From Methanomassiliicoccales archaeon UBA147 (GTDB lineage Archaea; Thermoplasmatota; Thermoplasmata; SG8-5): a stretch of 10,331 nucleotides of DNA. Numbering within the stretch: position 1 is the first letter of the stretch; the number at the start of each line of letters is the position of its first letter. Positions 7,177 through 10,331 of the stretch are shown here, piece by piece. The notes beneath the pieces are model-generated. The model worked only from the letters and a program-made list of their open reading frames with translations, was not told the DNA's origin and did not search any database. The DNA is taken from NCBI GenBank assembly GCA_002496385.1, contig DAJR01000033.1, positions 22,998-33,328 of the forward strand, given 5' to 3'. The position numbers were made by a program, and so were the translations under genes.

Positions 7177-7537
7177 CCAGTTTCTTCAGGGCGGATATGT
7201 TCGCCTCTATGTCCTTGATTTTCTTGCGTTCGTCCCTTTCGATAATTTCCACGATTCTCGTGAACGGCATCGCCAGCTTGTAGGCGTGTACCGGCCTCCC
7301 CTTGCCTTCCTTCTTAAGGTCGCGTTTCCTGACCCACTTGCGGTCCCTGAGATCCTGCATGACTATCGAGACTTCCGGCTGCCTCAGCGCGGTGATTCCC
7401 TCTATCCTCACGGATATGATTTCATCCCCGTCGCTCAGAACGGCAAGCGTCTTTGCCATGTTCTTGGGTATCCCTGCGGCCACTAGGTGGTCAATGATGG
7501 CCTCATCCTTTTTGGTCAGTGAAGTCTTTGCGGACAC
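7169..7537 (-). CDS. Winged-helix transcriptional regulator with C-terminal coiled coil
   Basis: A 122-residue DNA-binding protein. Residues about 8-85 form a winged helix: the recognition region is ITALRQPEVSIVMQDLRDRKWV and the wing is RDLKKEGKGRPVHAYKLA. The remainder (about 90-122, RIVEIIERDERKKIKDIEANISALKKLV) is heptad-like and should form a dimerising coiled coil. It resembles archaeal predicted regulators of the ArsR/TrmB-like kind, as I remember them. No ligand domain or metal-binding cysteines are present. The start is GTG at 7537, with GGTGA (7548-7544) six bases upstream. Repeated boxes upstream at 7582-7637 may be its own operator. Targets are unknown. Confidence 0.82.
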   Translation of the reverse strand: MSAKTSLTKKDEAIIDHLVAAGIPKNMAKTLAVLSDGDEIISVRIEGITALRQPEVSIVMQDLRDRKWVRKRDLKKEGKGRPVHAYKLAMPFTRIVEIIERDERKKIKDIEANISALKKLVK

Positions 7538-7569
7538 TATGTTTCACCGTCCGGTTATATTTTATGTTA

Positions 7570-7581
7570 GATATATAATAC
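7570..7581 (-). promoter_or_regulatory. TATA box for the winged-helix regulator
   Basis: Read on the minus strand as GTATTATATATC. A start about 25 nt on, near 7551, leaves a very short leader that still contains the GGTGA site. The repeated box at 7582-7596 directly abuts it on the upstream side. Confidence 0.45.
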
Positions 7582-7637
7582 TTTCTATTTCTATCGGGTA
7601 TATATTGTTTTCTATTTGTCCTTTTCTATTTCTATCG
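7582..7637 (-). promoter_or_regulatory. Repeated boxes upstream of the regulator (possible operator)
   Basis: CGATAGAAATAGAAA (minus strand) occurs at 7596-7582 and again, identical, at 7637-7623, exactly 41 bp apart. A shorter AAATAGAAA lies between at 7616-7608. The proximal copy touches the TATA element. The placement suggests an operator or activator site, perhaps autoregulatory; the binding protein is inferred only from position. The rest of the 236-bp gap (7538-7773) is AT-rich with no visible gene; T-runs on the minus strand near 7640 may end the GTPase transcript. Confidence 0.5.
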
Positions 7638-7773
7638 ATGAAAAAATACCAGGCCTTATTTCCTTTTTATATGATTTATGCTTTTTTCTAATCTATATTT
7701 TTGCCGAGATATTATAAAAGCTTTAATTCGGATGGCGAGATAAATAATGAAATTGACAAAACTTGGTGCAATG

Positions 7774-8742
7774 TTAGGATATTTGAGCGCTTTCCCTCTT
7801 TCCTAGGGCCTTTTTTATCCAATCAAGAAGGTCTTCCATGCCCCGGTCGTCCCTGGCAGATATCTGGATGCCCTCGCCGGGGACCCCGAGGTCGCATTTG
7901 TTGGAGACTACAATCAGGGGAATGCCTGTGAAGGTCTTCTTGATGTGCAGCAATAGGTTGTTCTGCGTCTCCAGCGAATAGCCGCAGGTCTCCGAGGGGT
8001 CGAACACATACACAAGGACATCAGCCAGGTGTTCGAGCGCGGCTATCGCCTGGAGCTCGATCTTGTTGCGTTTTTGAAGCTCCCTGTCCAGCAAACCGGG
8101 CGTGTCCATGACCTGGATGCGATCGTAACCTATGTGAAGGTGTCCAATGGATACCCCCTTGGTCGTGAAGGGGTAGCTGGCTATCTCGGGCTTGCCTGAC
8201 GATATCCTGGCCACTATCTGGGACTTTCCGACGTTCGGGCACCCGGCTATTACCACTACCGGTTCATTTGGGTTAATCCCGGGCATGTTCTGGAGCTTGT
8301 CCCGTGCTTCGTTGAGGAAGTCCAGTTCCCCGGAGACCTTGTTCAGGACCGAGGATATCCTGCCGTAGGACGAATTCAGCGCCGACGATATCTCGGAGCG
8401 TGTGCGGGCGTTCCTTATTCTGGCGAACTCCTTCTTCTGTATGGTTTCGACGGTCTTCCTGGCCCAATCGATTGCCCCCAGGCTGTGCCTGAGATCGTCC
8501 AGCCCGACGGATATGTCAATTAACTCCCTTTCAAAAGGATGCATCTGGTCAAGCGAAGGGAATGCGCGTATGTATTTGTTCAAAACAGCCGAAATGGTAT
8601 GTGACAGTGCGCTGAGCCGCCCTGTGGCCTCCGAGCGTGTCTTGTCAATTCCGGTCTGGTCTGTGACAATGACCTTCTGGACCCGCCTGAACGCCTTGTC
8701 CAGGATTTCCTGGCTGGTCATTATTGTCGGAATGTCTTTCAT
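7774..8742 (-). CDS. NOG1-family GTPase, predicted 50S ribosome assembly factor
   Basis: A 322-residue GTPase of the archaeal/eukaryotic NOG1 group in the OBG-related class, whose members act in large-subunit ribosome assembly. Residues 1-150 are a helical domain with the usual DRHSLGAIDWARKT-like region (here LDDLRHSLGAIDWARKT). The GTPase domain follows with G1 GCPNVGKS (167-174), G2 threonine in PFTTKG (191-196), G3 DTPG (213-216), G4 NKCD (281-284) and G5 ISA (294-296). All five boxes are intact, and the length is normal for archaeal forms, which lack the long eukaryotic tail. The ATG at 8742 has no clear Shine-Dalgarno site but lies 26 bp after a TTTAAATA box, so the transcript is probably leaderless. 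It is divergent from the FKBP gene. Confidence 0.92.
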   Translation of the reverse strand: MKDIPTIMTSQEILDKAFRRVQKVIVTDQTGIDKTRSEATGRLSALSHTISAVLNKYIRAFPSLDQMHPFERELIDISVGLDDLRHSLGAIDWARKTVETIQKKEFARIRNARTRSEISSALNSSYGRISSVLNKVSGELDFLNEARDKLQNMPGINPNEPVVVIAGCPNVGKSQIVARISSGKPEIASYPFTTKGVSIGHLHIGYDRIQVMDTPGLLDRELQKRNKIELQAIAALEHLADVLVYVFDPSETCGYSLETQNNLLLHIKKTFTGIPLIVVSNKCDLGVPGEGIQISARDDRGMEDLLDWIKKALGKRESAQIS

Positions 8743-8762
8743 CGATATGCCAAACTCCGGTG

Positions 8763-8774
8763 CATATTTAAACT
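8763..8774 (-). promoter_or_regulatory. TATA box implying a leaderless GTPase transcript
   Basis: On the minus strand this reads AGTTTAAATATG, close to the archaeal consensus. It is centred about 26 bp from the ATG at 8742. No ribosome-binding site lies between them, so transcription probably begins at the start codon. Confidence 0.6.
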
Positions 8775-8877
8775 ATCTCCAATTTCATTAAGTGATATCC
8801 AAAATCCTTGTCTCTGCGAATACCCAAAAGGATTAATACAAATCATTTATTGGTCGTGCCTCACCAGAGGGATTAAG

Positions 8878-9741
8878 ATGCCGCCAAAGAAGCAGAAACC
8901 GAAGGAAGAAAGCGAGAAGACCGAAACCACGCCCAAGCCAGTGGAAGCAAGGAGCACGGGCAAGACCGCCATTGTTGACGGCGACATAATCACCCTTGAT
9001 TTTGACGCTTACATCCTGAACACGGACGGCACCGAAGAGCTGTTTGACACCACAAATGCGGAGCACGCGAAAGCGGGGGACATATTCAACGAGAAGGCCA
9101 CCTATGAGCCCATAGTCACAATCGTCGGACACGGCAGGGTGATTCCCGGCCTGGACAAGTCCTTCGTCAATGCCCCGATAGGCGAGAAGACAACCGTCAA
9201 AATCCTCCCGGCGGACGGAGCCGGGGAGAGGCAGCCCAACATGGTCGAGATATTCTCGATACGGGAGCTGCAGAAGCAGGAGATTGACCCGGAACCGGGA
9301 ATGCGCGTCCAGATAAAGAACAAGATAGGCACGATAACGAGCATGACCTCTGGCAGGGTCAGGATAGATTTCAACGACCCGCTGGCCGGCAAAACCCTGA
9401 AGTACGATTACACCGTCATCAAGAAGGCCGGGACCCTGGAGGAAAAAGCCCTCGGGATAATCGAGGCGGATTTCGGGAATGCCTCGGAATTCAAGGCCGC
9501 CATGAACGGAGAGACGCTGGAACTGACCCTTGGTGACATATGCAAATACGACCACAGATGGTTCACGCTGAAATACAAGGTCGTGAGCGACATCAGATCA
9601 GTCCTCGGGATAAATTCCATAAATTTCATCGAGCAGTACGTCAAGAAGGAAGAGCCCAAGGAAGAGGATAAGACCCCGGCACCCGAGCCGGTCCCGGAAG
9701 AGTCAGAGGTCATCCCCGATTCGGAAAGGACTGAGAAATAA
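8878..9741 (+). CDS. FKBP-type peptidyl-prolyl isomerase, archaeal long form (SlyD-like)
   Basis: A 287-residue cytoplasmic prolyl isomerase and folding helper. Residues 1-30 are a lysine/glutamate-rich tail. The FKBP core follows (about 33-130): VDGDIITLDFDAYI, FDTT, GHGRVIPGLDKSFVNAPIGEK and PADGAGERQPNMV. Then comes the inserted chaperone (IF) domain (about 140-180, GMRVQIKNKIG through FNDPLAGKTLKYDYTV). The motif usually written FNHPLAGKTL has aspartate in place of histidine here. Residues 180-252 match the extra C-terminal domain of long archaeal forms, and 253-287 is an acidic, proline-rich tail. There is no signal peptide or membrane segment. GAGGGA lies just before the ATG at 8878. 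The gene is complete and stands alone. Confidence 0.92.
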   Translation: MPPKKQKPKEESEKTETTPKPVEARSTGKTAIVDGDIITLDFDAYILNTDGTEELFDTTNAEHAKAGDIFNEKATYEPIVTIVGHGRVIPGLDKSFVNAPIGEKTTVKILPADGAGERQPNMVEIFSIRELQKQEIDPEPGMRVQIKNKIGTITSMTSGRVRIDFNDPLAGKTLKYDYTVIKKAGTLEEKALGIIEADFGNASEFKAAMNGETLELTLGDICKYDHRWFTLKYKVVSDIRSVLGINSINFIEQYVKKEEPKEEDKTPAPEPVPEESEVIPDSERTEK

Positions 9742-9842
9742 TTGCGGCCTGTAGGCAGGCGGTGTCGAAGTTAACTGCCAACTCCTGTAAGGGGTGATTG
9801 TTTACAAGAACGGAAATTGGTTGATGTGAATTATTTTGTAGA

Positions 9843-10075
9843 GGGTCTGGGGTCTTTGTTTACAAAATGGTATAAAGGGTCTAGGGTCTTTGCTCACAAG
9901 ATGGTGTAAAGGGTCTTTGTTTACAAAATGGTATAAAGGGTCTAGGGTCTTTGCTCACAAGAGGGTGTAAAGGGTCTTTGTTTACAAAATGGTATAAGGG
10001 GTCTAGGGTCTTTGCTCACAAGATGGTGTAAAGGGTCTTTGTTTACAAAATGGTTTAAAGGGTCTAGGGTTTGCT
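9843..10075 (+). repeat. 61-bp composite tandem repeat array
   Basis: Three full 61-bp units (9850-9910, 9911-9971, 9972-10032) and a partial fourth (10033-10075), nearly identical. Each unit is a 27-bp half beginning GGGTCTTTGTTTACAAAA and ending GGTATAAA, then a 34-bp half beginning GGGTCTAGGGTCTTTGCTC and ending GGTGTAAA. The second half is a diverged copy of the first with an extra 7-bp GGGTCTA. The first half holds the dyad TTTGT-TT-ACAAA. A lone TTGTTTACAAG also occurs at 9798-9808. No open reading frame of note crosses it, and there are no unique spacers. Confidence 0.85.
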
Positions 10076-10096
10076 GGCTGTCATGAACAGCCAGCA
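10072..10096. repeat. Hairpin with the CTGGCTGT/ACAGCCAG stem (copy B)
   Basis: TGCTGGCTGT (10072-10081) pairs perfectly with ACAGCCAGCA (10087-10096) around the loop CATGA. It directly ends the tandem array. Outer flanks CTAGGGTTTGCT and AGCAACCCTAG (10110-10120) are also complementary with one indel, so a larger nested fold is possible. The inner stem is the same as in copy A at 6350-6382. Confidence 0.7.
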
Positions 10097-10114
10097 CAAA
10101 ACATATGTTAGCAA

Positions 10115-10139
10115 CCCTAGCCCCTAGACCCTAGCCCCC
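10115..10139 (-). other. Candidate G-quadruplex motif
   Basis: On the minus strand four runs of three to five G occur within 25 bases, separated by loops of 3, 4 and 3 bases (runs at 10139-10135, 10131-10129, 10124-10121, 10117-10115). This fits the usual G-quadruplex pattern. The plus strand is the matching C-rich strand. Whether it folds in the cell is unknown. Confidence 0.5.
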
Positions 10140-10157
10140 TGGAATCATAAAGAAAAA

Positions 10158-10191
10158 CCGCCCTTTCAAGGGCTGGTAGTTTACTGCATAG
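10158..10191 (+). repeat. Copy 2 of the shared end sequence: hairpin plus GGTAGTTTAC
   Basis: CC-GCCCT pairs with AGGGC-(T)-GG around the loop TTCA, followed by TAGTTTAC. Bases 10170-10191 match 5-26 with one mismatch. A GC hairpin followed by such a trinucleotide-rich end is typical of IS200/IS605/TnpB right ends. No transposase or TnpB reading frame precedes it here, so it would be a solo or decayed end. Identity is inferred. Confidence 0.35.
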
Positions 10192-10234
10192 ATGCCGAGA
10201 ACGCTCGCCCTTCAGGACTGAGATGAATCGGCAT
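10192..10234 (-). repeat. Decayed hairpin element with ATGCCGA/TCGGCAT flanks
   Basis: ATGCCGA (10192-10198) and TCGGCAT (10228-10234) are exact complements that enclose CTCGCCCTTCAGG and a partly matching CTGAG. On the minus strand it reads as CGATTCATCTC, an imperfect hairpin with a TGAA loop, then TTCTCGGCAT. This resembles subterminal hairpins of IS605-like ends that have lost some pairing. The assignment is tentative. Confidence 0.3.
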
Positions 10235-10256
10235 AGGCAGTCGTGAATCCACCGTT

Positions 10257-10318
10257 GCATGCCGTTAGATTATCTTCATCTGATATCGAAGCGACCCCGC
10301 TTCGATAATCAGGCATGC
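10257..10318. repeat. Long nested hairpin of unknown function
   Basis: The outer arms GCATGCC (10257-10263) and GGCATGC (10312-10318) are complementary. Inside them TATCGAAGCG (10284-10293) pairs perfectly with CGCTTCGATA (10298-10307) around the loop ACCC, and CTGA/TCAG extends the stem past a single-base bulge. No T-run follows on either strand close by. It could be an insertion-sequence end, a structured RNA or a protein-binding site. Confidence 0.6.
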
Positions 10319-10331
10319 TCCATTTTGAGAT

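Noticed and set aside
7302..7931. Small plus-strand open frames between and across the regulator and GTPase genes
   Set aside because: They run antisense to real genes or through AT-rich promoter DNA, have no ribosome-binding site, and give low-complexity products.
9843..10075. CRISPR array
   Set aside because: Every part of the 61-bp unit is repeated; there are no unique spacers, and no cas genes are in the window.
9843..10075. Replication origin with iterons
   Set aside because: The repeats do not look like archaeal origin recognition boxes as I know them, and no Orc1/Cdc6 gene is nearby. Position alone is not enough to support an origin.
9742..10331. tRNA, rRNA or a small gene in the final 590 bases
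   Set aside because: No cloverleaf, no rRNA-like sequence and no credible reading frame with a ribosome-binding site were seen; the stretch consists of repeats and hairpins.

Overview
The window is archaeal, probably from a euryarchaeal lineage. Thermoplasmatota or a relative is a guess from gene content and is not proven. The evidence is archaeal TATA elements (TTTAAATA, TTTATATA types) about 25 nt upstream of likely transcription starts, apparently leaderless genes (the universal stress protein and the NOG1-type GTPase), GGAGG/GGTGA Shine-Dalgarno sites, a NOG1-family GTPase, an archaeal long FKBP isomerase, and an archaeal-style winged-helix regulator with a coiled-coil tail. Genes are GC-rich and the gaps between them are AT-rich and full of repeats.

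Layout. From 145 to 4424 on the minus strand lies a compact operon, in transcription order acyl-CoA dehydrogenase, etfB, etfA, M20 metallopeptidase. The etfA product carries an N-terminal [4Fe-4S] ferredoxin domain. This gives an acyl-CoA dehydrogenase/ETF set whose domain layout resembles the electron-bifurcating caffeyl-CoA reductase (CarCDE) type. From 4425 to 4628 is a divergent promoter region, followed on the plus strand by a secreted, glycosylation-prone protein of unknown function (4629-5765) with a clear hairpin terminator. Then come a UspA-type protein (5861-6265), a repeat-bearing gap, and ribose-5-phosphate isomerase A (6490-7176). The isomerase gene overlaps by 8 bp the end of a convergent winged-helix regulator (7169-7537, minus). 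A NOG1-type GTPase (7774-8742, minus) is divergent from an FKBP-type prolyl isomerase (8878-9741, plus). The last 590 bases hold no gene.

Non-coding structure is the most unusual part. A 61-bp composite tandem repeat (9843-10075) ends in a 10-bp-stem hairpin. The same hairpin stem and the same TCTAGGG-type repeat core recur inverted at 6350-6430, upstream of rpiA, so this is a dispersed repeat family. Next to it are a candidate G-quadruplex on the minus strand (10115-10139), a short sequence shared by both ends of the window (5-26 and 10170-10191) that resembles an IS200/IS605-type right end, and a long hairpin at 10257-10318.

Functionally, the left half concerns acyl-CoA oxidation/reduction with flavin-based electron transfer. 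The right half is housekeeping: pentose phosphate metabolism, ribosome assembly and protein folding. I found no defence system or other clear novel multi-gene system. The best candidates for novelty are the repeat/hairpin family, the ferredoxin-EtfA operon, and repeated boxes in front of the regulator.
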